64,000 bases of DNA from JBBRZM01 sp963813635. Its GTDB lineage: Bacteria > Actinomycetota > Acidimicrobiia > IMCC26256 > JBBRZM01. Positions within the stretch are counted from its first letter, which is position 1. Each line of letters starts with the position of its first letter. Made by a program: the position numbers and the translations under genes. Positions 10,669 to 18,783 of this stretch are shown piece after piece. Below the pieces are notes generated by a model that was not told the DNA's origin, made no database searches, and saw nothing but the letters and a program-made list of their open reading frames with translations. The DNA lies in the NCBI GenBank assembly GCA_963813635.1, contig CAWEZO010000012.1:62001-126000 (forward strand). Reading direction: 5' to 3'.

Positions 10669-11394
10669 CTACTGCGCCGTCGTCGTCGATGCGACCGAAG
10701 CGGCCGCCTCGGCGGCGGTCTCGATCCGCCCGTCGCGCATCCGCACGATGCGGTCGCCGGCTTCCGCGACGTCGTCGTCGTGGGTGACGAGCAGGATCGC
10801 CTGGCCGCCGGCGTGAAGACGACGGAAGAGCTCGAGCACCTCCCGGCCACCTTCGGAGTCGAGCGCGCCGGTCGGCTCATCGGCGAGCACTATGGTCGGC
10901 TCGTTGGCGAGGGCGCGAGCGATCGCGAGTCGCTGCCGCTGCCCGCCCGAGAGCACGCCCGGTGCCTCTTTGGCCTTGTCGGCGAGGCCGAGAAGGTCGA
11001 GGAGGTCACGCGCTCGGGTCTCGGCGCGTTTGCGCGGCGCGCCCGCGATCACCGCGGGAAGCGTGACGTTTTCGAGCACGCTCATGCCTTCGAGCAAGTT
11101 GAAGAACTGGAACACGATGCCGACGTGGCGCCGGCGCATGATCGCGAGCTCGTTTTCCGACTTCCCCACGAGCGACTCGCCGTCGAGCGTGATCTCCCCG
11201 TCGGTGGGGGTGTCAAGTCCTGCGACGAGGTTCAGCAGCGTCGACTTCCCGCACCCGGACGGGCCCATCACCGAGACGAACTCGCCCGGCTGCATCGTGA
11301 AGTCGACCCCGCGCAGCGCGCGCACCGGCGCCCCTTCGGAATCGAAGCTCTTGCGCAACCCCTTGGTGACGAGGATGGGGCTCGCGTCGGTCAT
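10669..11394 (-). CDS. ABC transporter ATPase, MacB/LolD type
   Basis: A 241-residue ATPase. Walker A is GPSGCGKST, the signature LSGGQRQRLAIARAL, Walker B IVLADEPTGALD, and the H-loop LLVTHDD. The TGALD variant is typical of the MacB/LolD/FtsE group that works with FtsX-fold permeases. The start codon overlaps the stop of the receiver-cyclase gene (ATGA), and the permease follows after 9 bp. It powers the transporter encoded next. Confidence 0.95.
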   Translation of the reverse strand: MTDASPILVTKGLRKSFDSEGAPVRALRGVDFTMQPGEFVSVMGPSGCGKSTLLNLVAGLDTPTDGEITLDGESLVGKSENELAIMRRRHVGIVFQFFNLLEGMSVLENVTLPAVIAGAPRKRAETRARDLLDLLGLADKAKEAPGVLSGGQRQRLAIARALANEPTIVLADEPTGALDSEGGREVLELFRRLHAGGQAILLVTHDDDVAEAGDRIVRMRDGRIETAAEAAASVASTTTAQ

Positions 11395-12758
11395 CGTGCG
11401 CCTCCCTGGTTGGTCCCGGTCTTCGCCGGCAACGACGTCATGGTCACATCAACTCGGTACGCTCGCACCGACGCTTGGCGGCCCTTGATTGCTTGTTCGC
11501 CGAGCGATTCGCACTCCGGCCGGGCGCGAAGTGCAGACAGTGTGGCCTCGCTGAGCACCACACACCCAGCCGGACGGGCCAGGTCCTGAAGGCGCTGCGC
11601 GAGGTTCACGGTGTCGCCGACCAACGTGTATTCGAGCCGTTCCTCGGAACCGAGAAGCGCGGCGGCGACGGGCCCGGTCGAGAGCCCGATCCCGAGCCCG
11701 AACGCCGGAAGCCCACGTTCGGCCCACAGCTTGTCGAGCGCAACCTGCGCGTCGATCATCGCCACTGCGGCCGCGAGCGCGCGATCGGCGTGGTCTTCCT
11801 CCGCGACCGGCGCGCCGAAGCACGCCATCACCGCGTCGCCGACGAACTGCATGACCGTGCCGCCGTCGGCGAGGATCACGTTGTTCATGGCGGCGCGGTG
11901 CTCGTTGAGCTGATCCGCGAGCGCGCTCGGGTCGGTCGTTTCGGCGATGCCGGAGTAGCCGCGCACGTCCGACATGATCACGGTGACGACGAGCTCCTCG
12001 GTTTCGCCGATGTGCCGCCCCTCGAGACGCACCTTCTCGGCGAGACCCGTCGGCAGCAACCGGCTGAGCGAATCACCTTGCTCTTCGCGGTCGACAATCG
12101 CCTGGTGGAGAAGCCGCAAGCGCCGGAGCGAGCCGGAAGCGCCGGTGCTCGCCTCGCGCGACAACGCCAGGAACAAACCCTCGACCGCGTCCGCGACCGC
12201 AGCGGGCGTGGTGTGTTGTGCGGCGGCGATCGCTTTGATCGGACGGCCTTCCGCGACTTCTTGGAGCAGCGCTTCCTCGTCAGCGGTGAGGCCGCCCTCG
12301 CCCGCGACCGGGTGCACGAGCGCTTCGACGATCTTCGGATCGAGCACCGAACCGCCGGTCGCGACTTCGCGCACAGCGCGCGCGAGTTGGTTGCCCTCGG
12401 CGATGCTGTCCTTGAGGAGGTACGCGTACCCCGCGGCGCCGTCGGCAAGCAGTGAGATCGCGTACTCGGGATCGTCGTACTGCGAGAGCACGACAACGCC
12501 CGTCCCCGGGTGACGCTTGCGTAGCTCCTTGGCGGCGTCGATGCCCTCGCGCTGGAACGCGGGCGGCATGCGTATGTCGGTCACGAGCACCTGGGGGGCC
12601 GCTGCCTCCGCGCCCCCGAGGAGCCCGTCGTAGTCACCGGCGGTTCCGACGATCTCGAGGTCGGGTTCGCGAGCGAGTAACGCCCGCACGCCCTCGCGCA
12701 CGATCACGTTGTCGTCGGCGAGAAATACCGTGATGCGATCGGGCTCCATTACCGTCAT
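11391..12758 (-). CDS. Response regulator fused to a class III adenylate/guanylate cyclase
   Basis: A 455-residue protein with three parts. Residues about 8-125 are a receiver with acidic DD pocket, phospho-acceptor Asp in VLVTDIRMPP, switch Ser in LSQY and Lys in YLLKDSI. A LuxR-like helix-turn-helix remnant (LTADEEALLQEVAEGRPIKA) follows at about 150-200. The C-terminal cyclase (about 255-440) has both metal-binding Asp residues (IMSDVRGYSG and QFVGDAVMACFG) and the transition-state segment YTLVGDTVNLAQRL with Asn and Arg. It should therefore be catalytically competent. It heads an operon with an exporter and a histidine kinase, so phosphorylation may control second-messenger synthesis. ATG at 12749 is an alternative start. 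Confidence 0.92.
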   Translation of the reverse strand: MTVMEPDRITVFLADDNVIVREGVRALLAREPDLEIVGTAGDYDGLLGGAEAAAPQVLVTDIRMPPAFQREGIDAAKELRKRHPGTGVVVLSQYDDPEYAISLLADGAAGYAYLLKDSIAEGNQLARAVREVATGGSVLDPKIVEALVHPVAGEGGLTADEEALLQEVAEGRPIKAIAAAQHTTPAAVADAVEGLFLALSREASTGASGSLRRLRLLHQAIVDREEQGDSLSRLLPTGLAEKVRLEGRHIGETEELVVTVIMSDVRGYSGIAETTDPSALADQLNEHRAAMNNVILADGGTVMQFVGDAVMACFGAPVAEEDHADRALAAAVAMIDAQVALDKLWAERGLPAFGLGIGLSTGPVAAALLGSEERLEYTLVGDTVNLAQRLQDLARPAGCVVLSEATLSALRARPECESLGEQAIKGRQASVRAYRVDVTMTSLPAKTGTNQGGAR

Positions 12759-12816
12759 TCAGTCAGATCGCCGCCCGCTAGCCAAGGTTGCGCATGTCCC
12801 CCGCCGGGGTGGTGCT

Positions 12817-12854
12817 GATACCCCTCATCCGAGGGCGTTGGTCTCCGGGGTATC
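12817..12854. promoter_or_regulatory. Perfect inverted repeat upstream of the cyclase operon
   Basis: GATACCCC at 12817-12824 is matched by GGGGTATC at 12847-12854: an 8-bp perfect inverted repeat with its centres 30 bp apart, about three helical turns. It lies 59-96 bp upstream of the receiver-cyclase start. The position and geometry suit an operator for a dimeric regulator, perhaps the LuxR-type protein at 4920-5588. This is inference. The rest of 12759-12933 holds no gene. Confidence 0.4.
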
Positions 12855-12933
12855 CACGCGAAGCATGCCGATCGGCAGATCTGTTCGGTTTACGTCGGTC
12901 GTATCGCGGCAGTGCCGACTCGGGTGAGTCCGA

Positions 12934-13533
12934 TTATGTGATCTTGTAGACGATGTGGGTCGCCAGCGGCGATGTGGCTGCCTCGACGGCCTCTGCGTGG
13001 AACTCGGGCACATCGTCGAATATTCGTTCGCCATCTCGCAGTACCACCGGGACGATGTCGAGAACGAGTTCATTCAGGCAGCGGGCTTGCAACGCTTGGC
13101 GGACGGCGCTTGCCCCACCTGCGATGTCGATTGGACCGTCGTCGGCATGCTTGGCCGCTTCGGCAAGGGCAGTCTCGAAGCCGTCGACGAAGTAGAAGGT
13201 CGTCCCACCTTCCATGTCGATCGGGTCGTGCAGGTGATGGGTCAGCACGAACACGGGAGCGTGGTATGGCGGCTCAGGACCCCACCAGCCGCGCCAATCG
13301 GAGTCGCCCCACCCGCCGCGAACCGGGCCGAACATGTTGCGGCCCATGATGTACGCGCCACGGGGCCCGAGTAGCCGTTGAGTGAAAGCTTCGTCGACCG
13401 GGTGCTTCGGATCGTTGGCGTGCCAATCGTGAAGCTTTCGTCCGTCGATGCCGAGTGGGTTGTCCGCGCTTTGGTCGGGCCCCGCTACGAACCCGTCGAG
13501 GGAGATCGACATGTGACAGGTGATGAAGGGCAT
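12934..13533 (-). CDS. Dihydrofolate-reductase-fold (RibD C-terminal-like) reductase
   Basis: A 199-residue RibD_C/DHFR-like protein. It begins with the family signature SISLDGFVAGP and contains GAYIMGRNMFGPV, PPYHAPVFVLTHH and the NADPH-loop segment IDIAGGASAVRQAL. It ends with the strand segment LVLDIVPVVLRDGERIF. ATG 13533 follows AGGAGGT at a normal distance. These stand-alone proteins of actinobacteria reduce unknown carbonyl or pterin-like substrates. There is no riboflavin gene nearby, so a riboflavin role is unlikely. It is a single gene, with no operon partner visible. Confidence 0.9.
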   Translation of the reverse strand: MPFITCHMSISLDGFVAGPDQSADNPLGIDGRKLHDWHANDPKHPVDEAFTQRLLGPRGAYIMGRNMFGPVRGGWGDSDWRGWWGPEPPYHAPVFVLTHHLHDPIDMEGGTTFYFVDGFETALAEAAKHADDGPIDIAGGASAVRQALQARCLNELVLDIVPVVLRDGERIFDDVPEFHAEAVEAATSPLATHIVYKIT

Positions 13534-13799
13534 ACCTTCGACGACCTCCTCGCTCGCGAGCACGCATAATGCCCTGATGGAGGATCTCGTGCACGCGTTG
13601 CGGGTTCGCTCGTAGCGTCCGAGGGCCTGGCCGGCGGTCTCAAGAATGCCCTGCCACCCGTGTCGGTTGGCTTGCGAGCGAAGCGGCCGCTGGTCGGGTT
13701 CTCGCTGCGGCGTGGCTCGAAAGAGGCGAGCAATCACCCTGCATCAGGACTGCCCGCCGTGGCATCCCCACCATGGTCAGCCTGGAGGAGGGACATGTC
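13534..13799. other. Intergenic region before the IS110 remnant
   Basis: 266 bp between the RibD-like gene and the transposase remnant. No convincing gene is visible on either strand. The right end carries the transposase ribosome-binding site (CTGGAGGAGG). By analogy with IS110 elements, part of this stretch could be the non-coding left end of the element. I cannot place the boundary. Confidence 0.3.
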
Positions 13800-14304
13800 A
13801 TGTTCGTGATCGGGATCGACCCGCACAAGGGGTCGCACACCGCGGCGGTGCTCGACGACACCGAGGAACTCGTCGGTGAGTTGCGAATCACCGCGGATCG
13901 TTGGCAACGCGACCGGTTGTTGCGCTTCGCCGCTGCGTTCGAGCCGCGCACGTGGGCGGTCGAAGCCGCCGGAGGTCTCGGCTCGCTGCTCGCTCAACAA
14001 CTCGTCGCGGCCGGCGAGAGCGTCGTTGATGTGCCACCGACCTTGTCGGCACGGGTGCGGCTCCTCGACGCGGGCCGCACCGACAAGACCGACGCGCACG
14101 ACGCCCGCTCCGCGGCGATCGTGGCGCTGCGACACGCCCGGCTCCGGACGGTCCGCCCCGTCGATCGCGTACGACACTCCCGGACGCGTCTACGCCCAAC
14201 GCAAGATCGCCGAAGGCAAGACCCACAAAGAAGCGATGCGCGCCTTGAAACGACGGATCAGCGACGCCGTCTACCGCCAACTCGTCGTCGATACCCGGCC
14301 CTGA
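13800..14304 (+). pseudogene. IS110-family transposase remnant with internal deletion
   Basis: The N-terminus is a DEDD RuvC-like IS110 transposase domain. VIGIDPHKGSHTAAVLDD carries the first Asp, with Glu in WAVEAAGG and a TDKTDAHDARSAA segment. After about 120 residues the reading jumps, near 14165, to the extreme C-terminal tail of the same family (TPGRVYAQRKIAEGKTHKEAMRALKRRISDAVYRQL). Roughly 200 residues that include the catalytic Ser-containing domain are missing, and the joint is out of frame. A 400-residue enzyme has thus collapsed to a non-functional scar. It is the only transposase trace in the window. Confidence 0.85.
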
Positions 14305-14311
14305 GATCAGA

Positions 14312-14406
14312 GGGCCCGGGAGGACAAACGGGAACGGCTCCAAAGGCCAGCGTGGCCGGCTCTGCACCCTGACGGCCGGCTCTTCGGTGAGGTCACTCCC
14401 GGGCCC
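14312..14406. repeat. Inverted repeat downstream of the IS110 remnant
   Basis: GGGCCCGGGAG at 14312-14322 faces CTCCCGGGCCC at 14396-14406, a perfect 11-bp inverted repeat around 73 bp. It starts 8 bp after the transposase remnant stop, so it may be part of the right end of the element or a structured RNA region. IS110 ends normally lack terminal inverted repeats, so the link is uncertain. Confidence 0.4.
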
Positions 14407-14542
14407 AACCCAACGCTACGCCCACCCGACCCACGTCGCTCCGACGCGCCCGCGAACAGCCTCCTTGACACAAAGAGGCTTCGCTCTGGCGTCTCGCCGC
14501 TTGGTCTGCCCTAGGTGTTCTTAGAGCCGCTCCGGTGTGCCG

Positions 14543-14567
14543 GCACCCCGGAGACGCACCGGGGTGC
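14543..14567 (+). terminator. Hairpin between the IS110 remnant and the FtsX gene
   Basis: GCACCCCGG and CCGGGGTGC form a perfect 9-bp stem with a 7-nt loop. No T-run follows. It lies about 50 bp before the permease start, so it may terminate read-through from the insertion remnant or act in the permease leader. The 14305-14617 stretch holds no gene that I can support. Confidence 0.4.
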
Positions 14568-14617
14568 ACCCTTTCGCGTTCGGTGCGGACCGGTTTAGCT
14601 GTCCGTGTGGACGAGCG

Positions 14618-16999
14618 GTGGGTGGCGGATTGACCGCGGCATGGCTCCTGGCAAGGGCCGACCTGCGCCAGCGGTGGCGTTCGTGGGTCGTGCTCGGCCT
14701 CCTCGCGGGCGTGACAGTCGGGCTGGCGGCCGCCGGCGTCGCGGGCGCGCGACGCACTGCTGACGCGCTCCGCGGTACGTGGCCGCGTCCGGTTCGGTCG
14801 ATGCGGCCGTGCTCCCCAACGACCCCTCATTTGACGCGCACCAGCGCGGCGCAGGTCGCGGCGCTGCCGGAGGTGCGGGCGACGTATCCGTTCCTGGTTC
14901 CTTTCCTGCTCGAGGTCAATCGACCGAAGGGACTCGAAGGCCAGCTCGTGCCCCTGACGGCGAGCAGCATGCGTCGGATGGTGGGCATCGTCGTCGAAGG
15001 TCGGAAGCCCGACCCCGCGCGGGCCGACGAGGCGGTCGTCGACGAGAACATCCGCAGGCGTTTCCGACTCGGGCTCGGCTCGACGATGGTTGTCGCCCAA
15101 TCAGCGTCGGCGGATGAGGTCGCGCAGCTTCCCGGGGGCCTAGCACCCCGAGGCGACTTCCGGTTCCGTGCCCGTCTGCGCGTCGTCGGGATCACCAAGT
15201 CGACATCGAACGAAGTCACCTGGACGCCGTCCAGCGGCTTCTACGACCGGTACCGCTCCAAGCTGGCCGGCCCCGTGAACATGTTCGTGCGCCTCGATCA
15301 CGGGGAGTCGGACTTTGTGCGTTTCCAACGTGATGTGCAACGCATCACCGGTAGATCGACCAACATCGAGCGCGGTTCGGATCTCCTCGGCACGAGGAAG
15401 CTCGGCAACGTCACCGACCTCGAGGAGCGGGGTCTCCTGTTGTTCGCGGTCGCGGTCATGATCGGCGGCGGTGCGTTGGTCGGCCAGGCTCTCGTGCGCG
15501 CCGTCACCGCGGGCACGGCTGAGCTCCCCACATGGCGAGCGATCGGCGCCGACCGTCGAACCATCATCAGCGCGCTCGTGCTGCCAACGCTGGTCACCGC
15601 GATGGTGGGCGCAGTGACTGCGATCACGGTCGCGATCGCGATCTCGGAGCGGTTCCCGATCGGTGTCGCGCGCCGCTACGACCTGGACCTCGGAATCCAC
15701 GCCGATGCGGCTGTGCTCGCGCTCGGCGCGCTACTCCTGCTCCTCGCGGTGCTCGGTACCGCATGGCTGTCGGCAGAGTGGCGACTCGCGCGCCGGGACA
15801 TCGCCACCGCGGTGCCGTCCACCACGGGCAGCTGGGCGGCTCGCGCCGGGCTACCGCCCGCAATGGTGATCGGCACACAGCTCGCGGTCGAACCCGGCCG
15901 GGGGCGCCGCGCTGTGCCCGTCCGGTCGGCGCTCTTCGGCGCGGTCGTCGGGATGCTCGGGGTCACTGCGTGTTTCACGTTCCGCGCCGCCATCGACGAC
16001 GCGCTGACGAACCCGCAGCGCTCGGGCGTGGTCTGGGACTTCTCGCTCGTTTCGATATCGGGACGGATCGCCCCCGACGACATCTCAGCCATCGCTCAGG
16101 ACCGAGACGTCGCCGCCGCGCTCCACGCGACCTGGGCGCGTGCTGTGCCATTCGGGAAGATCGGGACGCCGACCTTCGGCACCACGAAGCTACGGCATGA
16201 CATCCGGTTCGTGATGCTCGCCGGGCACGCACCGCGGAACGCGAATGAAGTTGCATTCGCTCCGACGACGCTGGGCCAGCTGGGGCTGCGCCTGGGTGAC
16301 AAGGTCGTGGTCGGGGCGGCCCCGGGCCGTTCGGTGAGCGTCGTCGGCGAGGCGCTCCTGCCGCCGACCTCGCATACGGCTTACGACCAAGGAGCATGGA
16401 TGACCGGGGCGGGGCTGCGCCGCGTGCTGCCGCCCGCCAGCGAGCTCGGGCCCGAGGACATCTGGGACTTCGCGCTCGTACGGTGGAAGCCGGCGACGCA
16501 CATCACGGCCGCCCAGCACCGGCTCGCACGGATCGGCGATGGCCGGTACTACCCCGTGCCCGCGGAGTTGCCGACGGACGTGGTCGAGCTGGGCCGGCTG
16601 AAAACGCTTCCGCTGGTGCTCGGTACATTCTTCGCCCTGCTTGCCGGAGCCACCGTGATGCACGCGCTGGTGACGACGGTGCGGCGCCGCCGGCGCGATC
16701 TCGCCGTGTTGCGTTCGATCGGGTTCACTGCCAGGCAGTCGCGGCTCGCGATCGCCTGGCAGTCGACGATCTTCGCGATCGCCGGCATTGTGATCGGCGT
16801 CCCGATCGGCATCGTCACGGCGAGGCTCATCTGGCGTTCGCTCGCCGAGAACTTTCCGCTGGTCTACGTCCCGCCCATCGCGCTTGCCGCCGTCCTGCTC
16901 ATCGGCCCGGCCGCGCTGGCCGTCGTGAACGCGCTCGCTGCCGGTCCGGCCCGCGCGGCCGTACGAGCCCGGCCGGCGGAGGCACTCCGCGTGGAATAG
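14618..16999 (+). CDS. FtsX-family ABC permease without adjacent ATPase
   Basis: About 793 residues, organised like the permease at 8251-10659. An N-terminal helix follows ADLRQRWRSW, then a large ectodomain, a first FtsX domain near 280-420 and a second near 670-790 with RRRRRDLAVLRSIGFTARQS. A compensating pair of frameshifts is evident. From about 14775 to 14845 the sensible protein (VAASGSVDAAVLPNDPSFDAHQR) is in another frame, after which the original frame resumes. GTG 14618 and TTG 14630 are both possible starts, just before LTAAWLLARADL. No ATPase gene is adjacent. It may borrow the ATPase at 10669-11394 or have lost its own at the IS110 scar. Confidence 0.8.
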   Translation: MGGGLTAAWLLARADLRQRWRSWVVLGLLAGVTVGLAAAGVAGARRTADALRGTWPRPVRSMRPCSPTTPHLTRTSAAQVAALPEVRATYPFLVPFLLEVNRPKGLEGQLVPLTASSMRRMVGIVVEGRKPDPARADEAVVDENIRRRFRLGLGSTMVVAQSASADEVAQLPGGLAPRGDFRFRARLRVVGITKSTSNEVTWTPSSGFYDRYRSKLAGPVNMFVRLDHGESDFVRFQRDVQRITGRSTNIERGSDLLGTRKLGNVTDLEERGLLLFAVAVMIGGGALVGQALVRAVTAGTAELPTWRAIGADRRTIISALVLPTLVTAMVGAVTAITVAIAISERFPIGVARRYDLDLGIHADAAVLALGALLLLLAVLGTAWLSAEWRLARRDIATAVPSTTGSWAARAGLPPAMVIGTQLAVEPGRGRRAVPVRSALFGAVVGMLGVTACFTFRAAIDDALTNPQRSGVVWDFSLVSISGRIAPDDISAIAQDRDVAAALHATWARAVPFGKIGTPTFGTTKLRHDIRFVMLAGHAPRNANEVAFAPTTLGQLGLRLGDKVVVGAAPGRSVSVVGEALLPPTSHTAYDQGAWMTGAGLRRVLPPASELGPEDIWDFALVRWKPATHITAAQHRLARIGDGRYYPVPAELPTDVVELGRLKTLPLVLGTFFALLAGATVMHALVTTVRRRRRDLAVLRSIGFTARQSRLAIAWQSTIFAIAGIVIGVPIGIVTARLIWRSLAENFPLVYVPPIALAAVLLIGPAALAVVNALAAGPARAAVRARPAEALRVE

Positions 17000-17003
17000 C
17001 GGA

Positions 17004-18193
17004 TCAGGTCGCCGGCACGAGCACGCACCGGGTGCCGCTGTAGATCGTGGGCAGACACTTGTTGCAATGAATACAGAGACCCTCGGCCCGGTTGTCGTCG
17101 CGCATCCGGTTGACGAGATCGGGCTCGCGCAGCAGCGCCCGGGCCATCGCAACCGCGTCGAAGCCTTCCGCGAGCGCGCCGTCGATCGTGTCGCGACGGT
17201 TGATGCCCCCGAGCAGGATCAGCGGCGTCGACAGCGCCTCGCGGAATTGGCGCGCGAGCGGCAAGAAGAACGCTTCTTCGAACGGGTAGGTCGGGAAGAT
17301 TCGCTTGCCGAACAGGCGGAAGCCCCAACCGACAACCTTCGGTTGCGACGCGATGAACTCCTTCATCGGCACGTCGCCACGGAAGAAGTACATCCCGTTG
17401 AGCAACGAGCTGCCGCCGGTGAGCTCGAGCGCATCGAGGTGACCGTCGGCTTCGAGCAGCTTCGCGATCTCGATGCTCTCGTCGAGCCAGAGACCACCCG
17501 CGACACCGTCGTCCATGTTGAACTTCGCGATCACCGCGGTGTCGCGCCCGGCTGCGCTGCGCACTGCTTCCGTGACTCGCCGGGCGAGCCGGGCGCGGTT
17601 CTCGATGCTGCCGCCGTACTCGTCGGTGCGGCGGTTCAAGTTGGGGCTGAAGAACGAGCTGAGCAGATAGTTGTGACCGAGGTGGACTTCGATCGCGTCG
17701 AAGCCGGCGGCGACCGCGACAGTCGTCGCGCGCCGAAGTCGGCGACGACCTCGTCGAGCTGCGCGACCGTCGCACCGCGCACGAGGCCCATGGCCGGCGC
17801 GCTCAGTCGGGTCGACGGGGCCAGCGTCGGCTGACGGTTGGATCGCGTGTTGGCGACCAGTCCCGCGTGGCCGAGCTGCGCGGAGACCATCGCACCGTCG
17901 TCGTGCACGGCGTCGGTCAGCTTCCGGAGGTCGGGAACGATGTCGTCGTCCATCACCAGGGTGTGGCGCTGCACCCGCCCGCCGGGCGACACCGCGCAAT
18001 ACGCCACGGTGGTCATCGCGACACCACCGCGCGCGACCCGGCGGTGGAACTCGATCAGCTCGTCGGTCACCTCGCCGCGCGGCATCACGCCCTCGAACGT
18101 CGCCGCTTTGATGATGCGGTTTCGCAGCGTGAGCGGGCCCAAGAGCATCGGCTCGAACGCGGACGGCACCGAGGTGTGTGATGCGCTCGTCAC
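17004..18193 (-). CDS. NADH:flavin oxidoreductase, Old Yellow Enzyme family (one frameshift)
   Basis: An FMN-dependent TIM-barrel ene-reductase of about 396 residues. The N-terminus has FEPMLLGPLTLRNRIIKAATFEG and the FMN/substrate-contact QLGHAG. The second half has the active-site segment EVHLGHNYLLSSFFSPNLNRRTDEYGGS and a GG-containing FMN phosphate-binding region (LLGGINRR). Near the C-terminus, CIHCNKC has cysteines, but the iron-sulfur half of the larger dienoyl-CoA reductases is absent. Frames change near 17735. GTG 18193 overlaps the stop of the HD gene, so the two are coupled. Its 3' end nearly touches the convergent permease. Confidence 0.85.
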
Positions 18194-18765
18194 GATGTAC
18201 GGACCAGCGACACGAGCAGGCCGCGGTAGCCGGCGAGCGGTGCAATCGCGAGGCCCGGCACCTTGCCCGAATCGTCGTACTCCCGCAGGGTCAAGGCGTC
18301 CTCCGCATACGGGGACTGCATGAAGGCATCCATCTCGTCGGCCGTGGCCGCGCCACCCTGACGCCGGAGGCTCGCGCGCGAGCCCGCCGACAAGCGCGCC
18401 ATGTAGTCGGGATCGAGCACCAGCACCCGCTTCGCCGCGACGTGCAGACGAATGGGCTCGGTGACGTCGGGTCCGAACACCACGCTGAGCGCACGCGCGC
18501 CCCGCTTCTCGTGCATCGTGTCGTCGTCGGGCACCGCGTCGCTGTCGTGCTCCGCCATGTGGAGCAAGTGTCCGACATCGTGCAAGAGGCACACGGCGAC
18601 GAGCGCCGGTGGGCGGTCGTCGGAAGCCGCCAACGCCGCGCACTGCAGCGCGTGCTCCTGCTGGGTCACGACCTCGTCATATCGCCGCTGACCCCAGGTT
18701 TCGTACAGCGCGAGCAGCGATGTGACGTCAACGATGTCGGGGGCACTGCGCGTCGCGTCGCTCAT
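18190..18765 (-). CDS. HD-domain oxygenase-like protein (PhnZ-like)
   Basis: A 191-residue HD-fold protein. VVTQQEHALQCAALA carries a Q-x-E-H motif, the HD pair is in CLLHDVGHLLHM, and further His residues lie in MHEKRGA and IRLHVAAKRVL. This pattern matches the phosphonate-degradation HD oxygenases (PhnZ), a mixed-valent di-iron family that cleaves hydroxylated aminoethylphosphonate, more than HD phosphohydrolases. The neighbour is a PhyH-type dioxygenase, as PhnY is to PhnZ. No phosphonate transporter is in the window, so the substrate remains inferred. It is coupled to the flavin oxidoreductase by a GTGA overlap. Confidence 0.75.
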   Translation of the reverse strand: MSDATRSAPDIVDVTSLLALYETWGQRRYDEVVTQQEHALQCAALAASDDRPPALVAVCLLHDVGHLLHMAEHDSDAVPDDDTMHEKRGARALSVVFGPDVTEPIRLHVAAKRVLVLDPDYMARLSAGSRASLRRQGGAATADEMDAFMQSPYAEDALTLREYDDSGKVPGLAIAPLAGYRGLLVSLVRTS

Positions 18766-18783
18766 GCCGGCCGTCCTTCGAAG

